64,000 nucleotides of DNA from CAWDPQ01 sp963804245 (GTDB lineage Bacteria > Acidobacteriota > Vicinamibacteria > Vicinamibacterales > 2-12-FULL-66-21): the NCBI GenBank assembly GCA_963804245.1, contig CAWDPQ010000020.1:186001-250000 (forward strand). The letters run 5' to 3'. The position numbers were made by a program, and so were the translations under genes. The notes under the pieces were generated by a model. The model saw nothing but the letters and a program-made list of their open reading frames with translations, was not told where the DNA came from and did not search any database. Below are positions 46,270 to 58,067 of the stretch, in pieces (the first letter of the stretch is position 1; every line of letters starts with the position of its first letter).

Positions 46270-47887
46270 ATGGAGCACGAACGCGATCCTGGCATTCGTA
46301 GCTGTCGGTGTCTTTTTCGTTGGGGTCCGGAATAATACGTTCTCGGCAGCTGATACGGATCCTTACGGATATGTCAGCCAGGCGGAGTTCCTTGCGCAGG
46401 GGACGCTTCGGATCAACCAACAGTTTGCGAGGGCAATGCCCTGGCCGGACGCCGAATATTCCTTCACACCTACGGCTTACAGACTCGGGGCCGAACGTGG
46501 TTTCATCGTGCCGGTGTATCCCAGTGGTCTACCGATGGTGATGGCGCTATTCCATCGAGTCACGGGGAAGCGAATCGCAGCTTTCTATGCCGTTCCCTTC
46601 CTGGGCGCACTCACGATATGGGTGACCGGTCGACTCGGTACAGTGCTTCATGGCCCCCTCACCGGTGTCGTTGCCGCCCTATTACTTGCGACCAGCCCGA
46701 TATTTCTGTATCAGCTCCTGCAACCCGTGAGTGATGTGCCGGCTGCCGCCTGGTGGACATTGAGCCTTTTCCTCCTGACCCGTGCGCTGCGTGCAGACGC
46801 ACTGGGCGCCGGCGTCGCGGCGTCGATGGCCGTGCTCACGCGACCGAATCTTGCGCCGCTGTTAATGGTGATTTGTGGATATTTGGTCGTTGTAATGTTC
46901 AACCAGGAAGCGGCTACGCGATATGCTCGCATTCGACAACTCGCGCTATTCGTAGCGGGTATCTTGCCGGGATGTCTGGTCGTAGCCTTTCTAAACCAAC
47001 ACCTGCATGGTTCGCCTTTCCAAACCGGGTACGGAAACCTCGAAGGGCTGTACTCCTGGAGCTACGTGTTTCCCAATCTCGATCGATACCCCCGCTGGCT
47101 GACGGAGACGCAGACTCCCTTGATATTTTTGGGTATCTTCGCTCCCGCGGTGCTGCCTCGCAGCGGAAACCCGCGAATTGCAGACTTGTTGGCACACCCT
47201 TCTTCCCTGCTCCTCTCGTTAAGCCTCGGCGTATTCTGCTCCTATCTTTTTTACCAACCTTTCGGGCGTGACGAGTGGGGTTACCTGCGTTTCCTACTGC
47301 CAACCCTGCCCGCCATGCTCGTCCTCAGCGTCGCGGTTGCCCTTCGATTCATTCAGCGATTAGTCCCACACTCGGTCACGTGTGCTGCCGTGTCGCTGTT
47401 GCTGATGGGCGGGCTGGCGGCATGGCAAGCGCGTGAAGCACTCGACCGTGGCGTATTCGTCGTCGCGCTCGCCGAACGGCGGTACGTTGACGTGGGTCGC
47501 TATATCGCGATGGCGATGCCGCGCGAATCCGTCTTCCTCGCTGGGTTGCACTCGGGTTCTATCCGTTACTATTCTGGCCGTCTGACGATGACCGTTGATC
47601 GACTCCACTCGGGTTCGCTCGACCGCGCGCTGGCGACTTTGGCGGCCGACGGGCGTCGGTTGTATTTCGCCCTCGAGGAGGGCGAAGAACCGGCTTTCCG
47701 AAAGCGATTCGCGGAGCGGAGTCATCTCGGCCGGCTCGACTGGCCGCCGGTCGTCAAGACGTTCCGCGGTGTGTCTGTCCGTATTTATGACCCGTCCGAT
47801 CGGGCCCGTTTCCTGGCTGGTGAACCGATCGTCACGGGCGACATCGGTTTGACGGGGAGACCGATCGTCACTGAGCGAGGCAAGTAG
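46270..47887 (+). CDS. PMT-like membrane glycosyltransferase, probably frameshifted at start
   Basis: The long frame from ATG 46436 encodes about ten helices and a C-terminal soluble part. In-frame sequence upstream encodes the expected first helix and catalytic-type loop (ILAFVAVGVFFVGV, then ADTDPYGYVSQAEFLAQG), but it has no ATG, GTG or TTG. ATG 46270 in the neighbouring frame gives MEHER directly joining ILAFVAV if one extra base near 46284 is removed, so I take that start. Codon use is less GC-rich than in flanking genes. The substrate is unknown. Confidence 0.6.
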
Positions 47888-48091
47888 TACGATGCGTCAG
47901 TTTTTCATCGGGAATTATCAGGGGACCCTCGAAACTCCAGCAGGCGGAGCAACAGGGCGCGCCCTCCTCTCGGTTGAGGTCTCATCGCGCTTGCTGTCCG
48001 GCAGCGCTGGCCTTCAGCGCTAATCCTCGGGACACCGCGCGGTTGGGCCAGGCACACGAACACTACCGACAGCTACTGCCAGGAATGCTCC
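47888..48091. other. Intergenic, no gene seen
   Basis: About 200 bases separate two membrane glycosyltransferase genes. No repeat array, terminator or small gene is convincing. Confidence 0.5.
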
Positions 48092-49757
48092 GTGATGATC
48101 GCCGATACATCTCTCCAAAGATTCTGCGGGCCCTGGGTGCGTCGTAGCCAACTGCGTGACTACGGCCTGCTGATCATCGGACTGTGCGTCGCCACGATCG
48201 TCACGACCTGGCCGCACGCGCGTCTGTTCACCACTCACGTCGTCAGTCACATCGATCCGCTCTTCAGCATGTGGCGTCTCGCCTGGTTTGCACACGCGAT
48301 TCAGAGCGGGGAACACCTGCTGCATGCAAACGTCTTCTACCCGGAGCCATTCACGTATCTGCTTTCGGATGCGACGTTCCTGCAGAGCGCGCTGGCCGCA
48401 CCTGGCATTTGGAGCGGCGTTGCGCTGCCAACCGTATACAACACGCTGATCCTAATCGGCATCGTGTCCTCCGGCGTGGCGATGTACTGGCTGGCAACGA
48501 GTCTGGGCATCCGACGATCCGCCTCGGTGCTGGCCGCGGCAGTATTCTCGCTGGCGCCCTACCGCATCGAGCACATCGCCCATCTGGAGCTGCAGTGGAT
48601 CGCTCCAGCGATTGTCGCCCTCGGCACCCTCTATCGTCTGTTGTACGCGCCGCAGTGGAGACATGGTGTGATCCTCGGCATCGCCGTCTGGCTCCAGTTT
48701 CTGTCGAAGTGTGTACTACACCGTTTTCCTGCTGCCGATTTTGTTGCTGCTGGTCGTGGTCTCGTTCCGAACGCTGCCAGAATTACGCAGAACGTTTCAC
48801 GTCGGATTGTTGGCCGCCACTCTAGGTGCCACGCTGACGCTGCCGGTCGCACGGCTCTACATGGATCAGAAAACCAGGGTCGGGCAGCGATCGATTGGCG
48901 AAATTGTCACGTATAGCGCGACGCCCCGCAGTTACCTGGCGTCACCCGAGGAGAACACGATTTATGGCGCCACCGCCGACTGGCTGGGCAGTGGCGAAAA
49001 ACGCTCGTTCCCGGGCGCTCTTGCGCTGTCGATGGCCGTTCTCGGGCTCTTTTCAAAGCGGCGCCGCATCAAGGTGGCTGCGATAGCGGTGGTGCTACTG
49101 GCCTTGGATCTGTCATTCGGCCTCAACGGAGTTACCTATCCTCTACTCCTCAAATGGTGGGCGGTGCTGGATGGCCTGCGTGCGCCGGCCAGATATGGCG
49201 TATTCGTGCTCGCTGGCATCGCGATCCTGGCTGCACTTGGCTGCGAGCGCCTGATTGATCGGGCGCGTCCATCACCGGTGATCGAAATGCTGATGGTGGC
49301 AACTGCTCTCGCCTTGGCGTGCATTGAATACCATTCACCACAGCGAAATCTCTGGCGCGCGGACATGGACCCACCCGTTTACAGGTTTATTCGACAACTT
49401 CCTGACGGAGTAGTCTTGGAACTGCCGCTGCCGACGCGCAGCGGGGACGCCGGCCTGGACGTTGACTACATGTATTGGTCGACTCGGCACTGGCGCAAGT
49501 TGCTGAACGGCTACAGCGGTTACTATCCCCAATCTTACGGGGCCACACTCGCGCGACTCCACTCGCTTCCCGACACGTCATCGCTGGCACTCCTGCACGA
49601 ACGCCACGTCCGCTACATCCTCGTTCACCTGACGTATATGAAGCTCTCGGATCGGGCCGCGCTTCTTGCGAAACTGCAGGCACACCCCGAGTTGCGTCCC
49701 CTCGGCTCGTATCTGGACTGGATTGGGCCGACGGCCGTCTTCGAGCTGGCTCGATAG
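48092..49757 (+). CDS. Polytopic PMT-type membrane protein, frameshifted
   Basis: The first part begins near GTG 48092 or ATG 48095 with helix LLIIGLCVATIVTT and the loop SHIDPLFSMWRLAWFAHAIQ. It continues through several helices to WLQFLSK near 48708, then resumes one base over as VYYTVFLLPILLLLVVVSF to the stop at 49757. The full protein is about 554 residues. It is like membrane proteins of unknown sugar specificity that sit beside PMT enzymes, with a late DMDPPVYRFIRQLPDGVVLE soluble domain. One extra base near 48708 explains the break. Confidence 0.6.
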
Positions 49758-50000
49758 CATGGTGGCCACGCACTCTGCCCGCACCGACGCTTGCGAACCA
49801 CGGTACCCGACACTACAGTCTGCACTTATGACGTCGGTGCGTCTGCCGTGAGGGCGAGCCGGGGATCAGCGTGACCGCGGAACGTTGCATGACCGTCAGT
49901 CGTTCATCGCTCATCAGATCTAACGAGGCCTCGGCGCATCGGAGTGTCGTGCCCGCGATCAAACGTTCGCGCTCTATCCACTGAAGCCACCGGAGCACCA
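49758..50000. other. Intergenic, no gene seen
   Basis: About 240 bases. Only a weak GGAG at 49992-49995 before the next GTG start is notable. Confidence 0.45.
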
Positions 50001-51495
50001 GTGACGCAATCAGCAACGACGCAAAGCCTTTCGACGGGCGGAGCACGACAGCGGCTGCCTTTCTCCGTGCGCGTCGCGGACGTCCTGACGGTCCTTCTCT
50101 GCGCCGCCGCTGTGAGCGTTGTCCTCTTCGGCGGCTTCCGCTTTCGCGTGGCAGCTGTGATTCTGACTGTCCATTCGGCGTTTCGCCTGCTGCTCCTGGC
50201 TGCGCTGTTGTCGGCGATCAGGCACTACTTCAGGCGAACGCCCTCCCTGTTATCGCGCGTGAGTGACGGACTGCGACGACTCTGGCGTTCCGAGTCGTTT
50301 CGAGCGATCGCGCCCTCGTTCGCCTGGAGCCGGGCCGCAGTGTTTATGGTCGCCTACCTGTCCGTCATAACGATCGGCTATCCGACCAAGATCCTGTTCC
50401 GTGTTTCTGACAACGAAATGGTGAACCTGCCGGCGCGTTGGGACGCCGGCTGGTATCTGGGAATCGCGCGGGAGGGGTACCGCTACGACCCGCTGAGCAA
50501 ACATCAGCAGAATGTCGCGTTTTTTCCGATGTATCCGATGACGACGAGCGTTCTCGGTGTTTTTCTGGGCGGACACGTCGACGAGGGCGATGCCCGGTTC
50601 AGCAGCCCGGCGCGGATGGTGTGGGCGGGCGTGCTGCTCAACCTGGCCGCTCTCGCCGCGGCGCTCGGATATCTTTACCGGATGGTACGTCGCTTCGCGG
50701 ATAGTGCGGCCGCACTGGCGGCAGTGCAGTTCGCAGTAGCGTACCCATTGGCGTTCATTTTCAACGGGACCTACACGGAAGGCTTGTTCTTACTCGCATC
50801 AATTGCGACCTTTTACCACTTCGCGAGGGGTCAACTCGCGGCGGCGGCTGGATGGGGCACGATCACGGGCCTGACCAGGCCGAACGGGTTCATCCTCTCA
50901 GTCCCATTGCTGGCCATCGCGCTCGCGCGCTCGGGCCCGTTTCCACGGCTGGCCCCGATCATGGATCGACTTGGTGCAACCGAGTCGCGGCCCCGCCGGC
51001 TGATTGCTGATATTCTGACGTCAGCCGCGCCGCTGGTCGGCATGCTGCTTTTTTCCGCCTACATCTACTCGCGGTGGGGTGATCCATTCCTCTGGGCGAA
51101 GCTTCATGCTGCGTGGGGACGAACGTATCACGGGCTGAATGACGCACGCGAATCCCTCGATGCAATGATGGAGTTCGGCATCTACGCAGTACACGGCACT
51201 CGCGCGCTTCGAAGTGCTTCACGTGCTGTTCTTCCTTCTCACGGTGGTACTGGCAATCCCCATCGCGTGGCGCGTCGGCGTGGCCTATAGCGCTTTGATG
51301 CTGCTGACGGTGATACCGCCGCTTCTCGTCGGTGGGTGGTTATCGATGGCACGCGTGACCGTCGTGCTCTTTCCAATTTACGTGTACTTGGCGGTGGCCT
51401 TGCCGCCCGCGCACCGCGGGCCGCTCGTGCTTGCGTTTGCGGTTCTTCAGGGGCTCGGCACTGCCCTCTTCTTCACCTGGCGGCCATTCTTTTGA
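50001..51495 (+). CDS. PIG-V-like mannosyltransferase-type membrane protein, frameshifted
   Basis: This is a polytopic protein of about 497 residues. After helix 2 and a charged loop comes LPARWDAGWYLGIAREGYRY, the RWD motif of PIG-V-like mannosyltransferases that use lipid-linked mannose. It is followed by NVAFFPMYPMTT and further helices. LTRPNGFILSVPLLAIAL is also typical. Near 51196 the frame shifts by one base and the protein ends ALARFEVLHVLFFLL through a final set of helices at 51495. GTG 50001 is chosen because GGAG lies five bases upstream. A mannosyl-type donor made by the GT2 at 13710-14484 would fit. Confidence 0.7.
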
Positions 51496-51572
51496 ACGAA
51501 CCCACACGCTCGTCGCGAAGTTACTTCAGCAAACTGGCGTTTGCCCCGGGGAGTGTTCGCCATTGACGCACG

Positions 51573-52779
51573 CTAGCGGCCGGCCTTCGCGAGATACGCG
51601 CGCGCTTTCGGCGTTCCCAGCAGCCGCAATTGGGAGAGGATCTCGGCTCGCAGTTGCTCGTCCTGTTCCGTTGTCGGCGATTCGAATCAATTCGTCCTCG
51701 CCTCGACACGTGAAGAGTCCCACGATGATCGGTCGTTTGCTGGCGCGGTCGGCCTTTGCATACAGCGAGAGCAGCTGTTCGCGACCGCCGGCCCGTCCGA
51801 GGGCGACGATCGCGGTCGTCCGCAGGTGCTGGTCGGCTTCGGAGGTGGCGATGCGCAGCAACGCCACCGCTTCGGCTCGCTCTCCGAGCGAGGTGACGAC
51901 CTGTCGCTTCACCGGTGCGTCCGCCGTCGCATACACGCGCAGCAACTCCCGCGACGCCTCCGGCCCGCCGAAGGTGCCGAGACCTCGCACGGCCGCCACT
52001 CGCACGAACGCCGGCCCGTGCTCTGCGACCTCGACGACCATGGAGAGCGCCTCCGGTTTGCGCGACTGGGCGAGCACGAACACGGCCCGGCGCGCGGCGC
52101 CCGGATTTTTCTCGTCGACGGCGAGCTTGTGCAGCATCGGGATGACCTTCGCGGCGTCGGTATCGATCAGCGATCCGAGAGCCAGGATCCGCTGGTCGGC
52201 GTCGGGCGCCCACGTTTCGAACACCCAGGGAACGGGCGGAGTGGACGGGGCCGCTGGCGCCACTGGGACCGGGAATTCAACGGGCGTTGTCGCAACCGCG
52301 GGCTTGGCCGGACGAGGCACAGGCACGTGGCCCGGAGGGACTGGGGCTGCCGGGGGAACGGGTGGCACCGGACGCGACGGTCGGGCAGGAGCCGGCGCCG
52401 CCGTCCACCACAAGACGTCATCGCGCCGCAGCTTCTGCGCGAGCTCAATCAACAGCGAGCGCGCCGGCTTCACCCAGCGGCTCGAGGGAAACTCACGCTC
52501 GAGGCGACGGATCGCATCCACCGCCGAGGCAAAGTCGCTGTCCTGATTCAAGCTGTGCGCGAGCCAGAACAACGCTTCATCCCTGTTCGGCTCCCGTGGA
52601 TCGTCGGCAGCGGCGCGCAAGTCGTCGATCGCTCGCGTCCACTGCTCGTCGGCAATGAAATCCTTGGCGCGCGCCATGCGCCGGGACTCGGCCGCTTCCA
52701 TGAATGCACCGCTGGCTGACGGCAGCAGCACCAACACGGCAAGGGCGAGAGCGAACTGTCGCAATCGTGTGATTCTCAT
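51573..52779 (-). CDS. Exported HEAT-repeat protein of the sigma-factor operon, frameshifted
   Basis: This protein of about 400 residues begins (ATG 52779) with a signal peptide (FALALAVLVLLPSASGA). It has a TPR-like helical part (QWTRAIDDLRAAADDP, ALFWLAHSLNQDSDFASAVD), a Pro-rich linker and then HEAT repeats (RRAVFVLAQSRKPEALSMV, VRGLGTFGGPEASREL, AIVALGRAGGREQLLSLY). Near 51680 one extra base shifts the frame; the natural ending is QLRAEILSQLRLLGTPKARA and a stop at 51573-51575. ATG overlaps the anti-sigma stop. It may be a periplasmic sensing or scaffold partner of the anti-sigma factor. Confidence 0.75.
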
Positions 52780-53588
52780 GGCACCAATCCAGTTGTGGCG
52801 ACGACATCCATCTTCGAAATGAGATCCCGACGCCGAATGAGGCGCTGCAGCTGTGCCAGCGACTCGGCGTCCGACGTTTCGGACATCGACGTCTGGAGGA
52901 GAACGATCTCCAGATCGCGAAGAACGTCGGCGAGCGAGTTCATCCCCCGCTCTTCGCACGTTTGCCGATAGAGGCGCGTATCGCCCAAGAGCGTCGAGGC
53001 GAGCGTGCGCTCGTAGTCCCAGTTTTCTCCCCTCAGATCGTCAGGGTCTTTGGTGGCCAGACCGAGGACGACGAGTTTGGATCGTTCGAGATGCTGCTCG
53101 CTGATCTGCGCCAGCGCCGTGTCCAGGCCGGCGCGGACCGGACCCTCCGCAAGAGGTGGCGTGCGACTGACCGCGGACGGCGGCGCGTTAGCGGGCTCGC
53201 TTCCGATCGGCGTGCTGCGGTTCCGCATCACCAGGAACACGGCAAACGTCACGAAGACGATGAGCGCCGCCGTCGCGAGCACAGCCGTGACTCGGTGGGA
53301 ATCGAAGCCGAGCACCTGTCGTCTGTTGGTCGAAGATGGTGGCGCCGCATCCGCTCGAATCGCCGTGTCGAGACGAAGCATGAAGGCAGACCAGTCGCCG
53401 CCCGGAGGCGCCTTCACTGCCGGACAGGACTCGAGCGCGGTGCGGATGAGGGTCAGCTCCTCGAGTGCGCGACGGCATTCCTCGCACTCCGCGAGGTGCT
53501 GTTTGACGGCCTGTCGCTCCGCATCGGCGAGCTCGTCGTAGAAATACAGCTCAATGGTTGGAGACTGCTGAATTCGGCATGTGGTCAT
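52776..53588 (-). CDS. Zinc-binding anti-sigma factor, membrane-anchored
   Basis: This 270-residue protein has an N-terminal ZAS-type zinc finger HLAECEEC (H31, C35, C38) inside an anti-sigma helix bundle (YFYDELADAERQAVKQ). One transmembrane helix at about 100-122 (VTAVLATAALIVFVTFAVFLV) is followed by a periplasmic helical domain. The gene overlaps the sigma-factor stop by four bases and the HEAT gene by four, giving a three-gene operon. It likely holds the ECF sigma at the membrane until an envelope signal is sensed. Confidence 0.85.
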   Translation of the reverse strand: MTTCRIQQSPTIELYFYDELADAERQAVKQHLAECEECRRALEELTLIRTALESCPAVKAPPGGDWSAFMLRLDTAIRADAAPPSSTNRRQVLGFDSHRVTAVLATAALIVFVTFAVFLVMRNRSTPIGSEPANAPPSAVSRTPPLAEGPVRAGLDTALAQISEQHLERSKLVVLGLATKDPDDLRGENWDYERTLASTLLGDTRLYRQTCEERGMNSLADVLRDLEIVLLQTSMSETSDAESLAQLQRLIRRRDLISKMDVVATTGLVP

Positions 53589-54154
53589 GCCCGGCCTCCC
53601 GCGGTCACATTGGCACGCGTCAGGGCGTGACGCAGCCGGTGCACGGCTGCGTGCAGCTGCCTCTTGACGGTCCCTTCGGCCAACCCGAGCGCATCGGCGA
53701 TCTCGCAGAGCTTCAAGCCCTGATGATGTCGCATGATGAAGATGAGCCGCTGGCCATCCGGCAGACGACCAATTTCGCTCTGCAGCACTTCACCCAGCTC
53801 GCCGGCGTACGCCCGATCTTCCGGATCGGGCGCGCCCTCCGGAGTATTCAACAATTTCTGCTCCGCTTCTTCTCCAAATGCGGCCGACGCTGCAGGCGCG
53901 TGGCGACGCCGATGATCGATACAAGCGTTCATGACAATGCGATAGAGCCAGGACGTGAGTTGGGCGTCCTGGCGAAACCGTCCGAGCGAGCGATAGACCT
54001 TGATGAACACTTCCTGCGCGATGTCTTCGGCATCGTGATGGTTCCCCGCGAACTGGAACGCCACCCGATACACCATGGATCGATGGAGCTCGACGAGCGC
54101 CTGAAAGGCGTTCGGGTCGCCACCCGCGGCGCGGGAAATCAGGTCATCTGCCAT
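53585..54154 (-). CDS. ECF-type RNA polymerase sigma factor
   Basis: The protein has 189 residues. Region 2 is QALVELHRSMVYRVAFQFAG to HHDAEDIAQEVFIKVYRSL, and region 4 is LPDGQRLIFIMRHHQGLKLC to EIADALGLAEGTVKRQLHAA. No region 3 is present, as expected for ECF factors. ATG 54154 is preceded by a purine-rich tract formed by the complement of a heptamer array. It controls its own operon with the anti-sigma and HEAT genes in typical examples; targets here are unknown. Confidence 0.93.
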   Translation of the reverse strand: MADDLISRAAGGDPNAFQALVELHRSMVYRVAFQFAGNHHDAEDIAQEVFIKVYRSLGRFRQDAQLTSWLYRIVMNACIDHRRRHAPAASAAFGEEAEQKLLNTPEGAPDPEDRAYAGELGEVLQSEIGRLPDGQRLIFIMRHHQGLKLCEIADALGLAEGTVKRQLHAAVHRLRHALTRANVTAGGRA

Positions 54155-54167
54155 TTAGAAAGGAGGA

Positions 54168-54206
54168 TTCCTTCTTCCTTCTTCCTCTTCTTCCTTCTTC
54201 CTTTCC
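54168..54206. repeat. Heptamer array TTCCTTC
   Basis: About five CTTCTTC/TTCCTTC units lie on the plus strand directly upstream of the leftward sigma-factor gene, a purine-rich GAAGGAA tract on its coding strand. Together with 54207-54307 it fills the divergent gap to the outer-membrane gene. Confidence 0.8.
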
Positions 54207-54307
54207 CCAGGGCCCCGTGTCATGCATATGACGTAGATACCGCGTCGCGGGTTGATCGTACGGACAGCCGTCTTGCACGGCTGAGCGTCTAAACCCGTCA
54301 GAACAAT

Positions 54308-54904
54308 ATGGATAACCGGAGGGGTGTATTGCGTAGCTGCGTGAAGTCCGGCATTTTTTTCATGACTGTGCTGTTCGTGGGAACGGCGCTCCACGCGCGG
54401 CCGGCGGCGGCGCAGTCGGTCGCTGAACCGAAAACGTGGACGGTGACGCCGTTCCTCGGCGCGTCGATGGGGCTCGGCGATCCCGCCAACAACGACAGCC
54501 TGGGTCTCGGTGTCGCCGTCGCCTTCGACTGGACCTCGAACCTCGGCTTCGAGGGTGAGCTCGGATACCTGTTCGACGTGGCCGGTGATACCGATGCGCT
54601 CGACTGGTCGGTCACGAACGTCAGTGCCAACGCGATCTACCACTTCGATGTGCGGCGCTTCACACCGTACGCCACGTTCGGAATCGGCTTCGAGCACAGC
54701 GGTCTCGACATCAAAGACCCGGATATCCTCGCGCTCTACCCACCCTCGTCCACGGAAATCTCCTACAACTTCGGCGGCGGCGTGAAGTATCCCATTAACC
54801 CGCGCCTGTTGATCCGCGGCGATATCCGTCGCTTCAACGCGAACGATCTGGCGCCGGACTACTGGCGCGCCTACGGTGGTGTGACGTTCAGGGTTGGGCG
54901 GTGA
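54308..54904 (+). CDS. Outer-membrane beta-barrel protein
   Basis: This 198-residue protein has a signal peptide ending ARPAAAQS (cleavage near residue 37) and then a short barrel. Alternating amphipathic strands include WTVTPFLGASMGLGD, GLGVAVAFDWTSNLGFEGELGYLF, VSANAIYHFDVRRFTPYATFGIG and SYNFGGGVKYPINPRLLIRGDIR (quoted in parts). It ends with aromatic-rich YWRAYGGVTFRVGR, as in OmpA-like and OprF-like porins. ATG 54308 gives a long n-region; ATG 54362 is the alternative. Confidence 0.75.
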   Translation: MDNRRGVLRSCVKSGIFFMTVLFVGTALHARPAAAQSVAEPKTWTVTPFLGASMGLGDPANNDSLGLGVAVAFDWTSNLGFEGELGYLFDVAGDTDALDWSVTNVSANAIYHFDVRRFTPYATFGIGFEHSGLDIKDPDILALYPPSSTEISYNFGGGVKYPINPRLLIRGDIRRFNANDLAPDYWRAYGGVTFRVGR

Positions 54905-54918
54905 GGCTGGATACTTGT

Positions 54919-54950
54919 CAACTCCCAACTGCCAACTCCCAAGTCCCAAC
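54919..54950. repeat. CAACTCC heptamer array with inverted copy before typA
   Basis: Four-plus CAACTCC-like units run from 54919 to 54950. CAACTCCCAA at 54919-54928 and at 54933-54942 are each complementary to TTGGGAGTTG at 55036-55045, 15 bases upstream of the typA start. The leader could therefore fold in two alternative ways. Confidence 0.8.
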
Positions 54951-55059
54951 CTGGGCGGACCGAGCATCGGGGGTGAAATTCGTACCAATCGGTACTCCGG
55001 CGGTCCTCGCCGAAGCATTTGCGAAGGCGGGGAGCTTGGGAGTTGATACGATGCAGTGA

Positions 55060-56868
<1,809 letters not shown>

Positions 56869-56870
56869 AA

Positions 56871-56910
56871 CTGGGGAGCTGGGGAGCTGGGGAACTGGGG
56901 AACTGGGGAA
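56871..56910. repeat. Octamer array CTGGGGA(G/A) x5
   Basis: Five perfect 8-bp units fill the convergent gap between typA and the YbaK gene. No classic terminator is present there, so the G-rich array may take its place. Confidence 0.85.
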
Positions 56911-57402
56911 TCACAGTCGCAACCACTTGATCGTATTCGGCCGCGACGCGAGAAACCGCTCGAAGTCCTGAAACGAAATCGACACGCTGGCCCGATTGTC
57001 GTTCGGATGGAAGATCAAGCGGTCGGCAGAGCGCAGGTCGGCGTCGACGATCACCTGCACCGCATGCGAGCCTTCGTGTAGCAAGCCGAACACGGAAACC
57101 GACCCCGGCATCACTCCCAGATGGCTCATCAACCGATCTGGCGAGCCGAAACTCAAGCGGTCGTCGCCGATGACTTTGACGAGCTGCCGCAGATCAGCCT
57201 GCTTGTCCACGGCCAGAATCACCAGGTAGTGGCGATCCCCTTTCTTGTTCCGCAGGAACAGGTTCTTGATGCCTACACCGGACACATCCTTCCAGTGTTC
57301 GGCGGCCTGCTCGCCGGTAAAAATCGGCGGATGCTCGTGCGCCGTGTAGACGATCCCCATCCGATCGAGCGTCGAGTAAACCTTTTCCATGACTTCGTTC
57401 AT
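56911..57402 (-). CDS. YbaK/ProX-family aminoacyl-tRNA deacylase-like protein
   Basis: The 163-residue protein fits the prolyl-tRNA editing (YbaK/ProX/PrdX) fold: GIVYTAHEHPPIFTGEQAA near the N-terminus, KNLFLRNKKGDRHYLVILA with the conserved Lys, GSVSVFGLLHEGSHAVQVIVD and FHPNDNRASV. Such proteins hydrolyse mischarged Ala- or Cys-tRNAPro in trans. ATG 57402 is chosen; the longer reading is antisense to the HD gene. A TAAAAT box lies seven bases upstream, with no ribosome site. Confidence 0.88.
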   Translation of the reverse strand: MNEVMEKVYSTLDRMGIVYTAHEHPPIFTGEQAAEHWKDVSGVGIKNLFLRNKKGDRHYLVILAVDKQADLRQLVKVIGDDRLSFGSPDRLMSHLGVMPGSVSVFGLLHEGSHAVQVIVDADLRSADRLIFHPNDNRASVSISFQDFERFLASRPNTIKWLRL

Positions 57403-57408
57403 TCGGCA

Positions 57409-57415
57409 TATTTTA
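57409..57415. promoter_or_regulatory. Shared AT island, divergent -10 boxes
   Basis: TATTTTA serves both strands. It reads TATTTT at 57409-57414, nine bases before ATG 57424, and on the minus strand TAAAAT (57415-57410), seven bases before ATG 57402. Both genes would be leaderless, and the complete gap is only 21 bases. Confidence 0.5.
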
Positions 57416-57423
57416 GGGTCATC

Positions 57424-57996
57424 ATGACCAAGCTCAGCGGCAAGCTTAACGACGCATTCAACTACGCCCATGCGGTGCATACCGAACAGACGCGGAAGGG
57501 AACCGAGACGCCGTACCTGAGCCACCTCATGGGTGTCTCCTCGATCGTCCTCGACGACGGCGGAAGTGAGGACGAGGCGATCGCGGCACTGCTCCACGAT
57601 GCCGCCGAAGACCACGGCGGACGCGAGCGCCTGGCCGACATCCAAGCCCGCTTCGGGGACGCGGTCGCGAAAATCGTCGAGGACTGCACCGATTCGTGGT
57701 CGACGCCCAAAGAACCGTGGGCCGAACGCAAGCAGGCTTACGTTCAGCACGCCAGACAGCTGCCCGCCCCGAGCCTGCGCGTGTCGGCGGCCGACAAGGT
57801 TCACAACACCTACGCGATCCTGCGCGACCTGAGGAACAGCGGCGAAGCCGTCTGGTCACGCTTCAGTGCAACGCCGGACGATGTGATGGCGTATTACGAG
57901 GGGTTGGTCCGCGCCTATCGGGAAGCGGGTGGCGGCCGTTTGGTGGACGAGCTGGATCGAATCGTTCGTGGAATTCGCCGCGAGATGGGTTATTGA
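57424..57996 (+). CDS. HD-domain (p)ppGpp hydrolase-like protein
   Basis: This 190-residue HD-superfamily metal phosphohydrolase resembles the hydrolase domain of RelA/SpoT and the small Mesh1-type enzymes. H occurs in TPYLSHLMGV, and the HD motif with ED is LLHDAAEDHGG. The DKVHNTYAILRD helix and an R-rich start are also in place. The synthetase domain is absent. ATG 57424 is chosen; upstream reading overlaps the YbaK gene on the other strand. Substrate (ppGpp or another nucleotide) is an inference. Confidence 0.82.
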   Translation: MTKLSGKLNDAFNYAHAVHTEQTRKGTETPYLSHLMGVSSIVLDDGGSEDEAIAALLHDAAEDHGGRERLADIQARFGDAVAKIVEDCTDSWSTPKEPWAERKQAYVQHARQLPAPSLRVSAADKVHNTYAILRDLRNSGEAVWSRFSATPDDVMAYYEGLVRAYREAGGGRLVDELDRIVRGIRREMGY

Positions 57997-58067
57997 GTCT
58001 GATATAAAGAGTTCTTTGTGCCGTAAGAGGCAGGCCGGACTGGCCATTCAAGAGAAGGAGTCACGGG

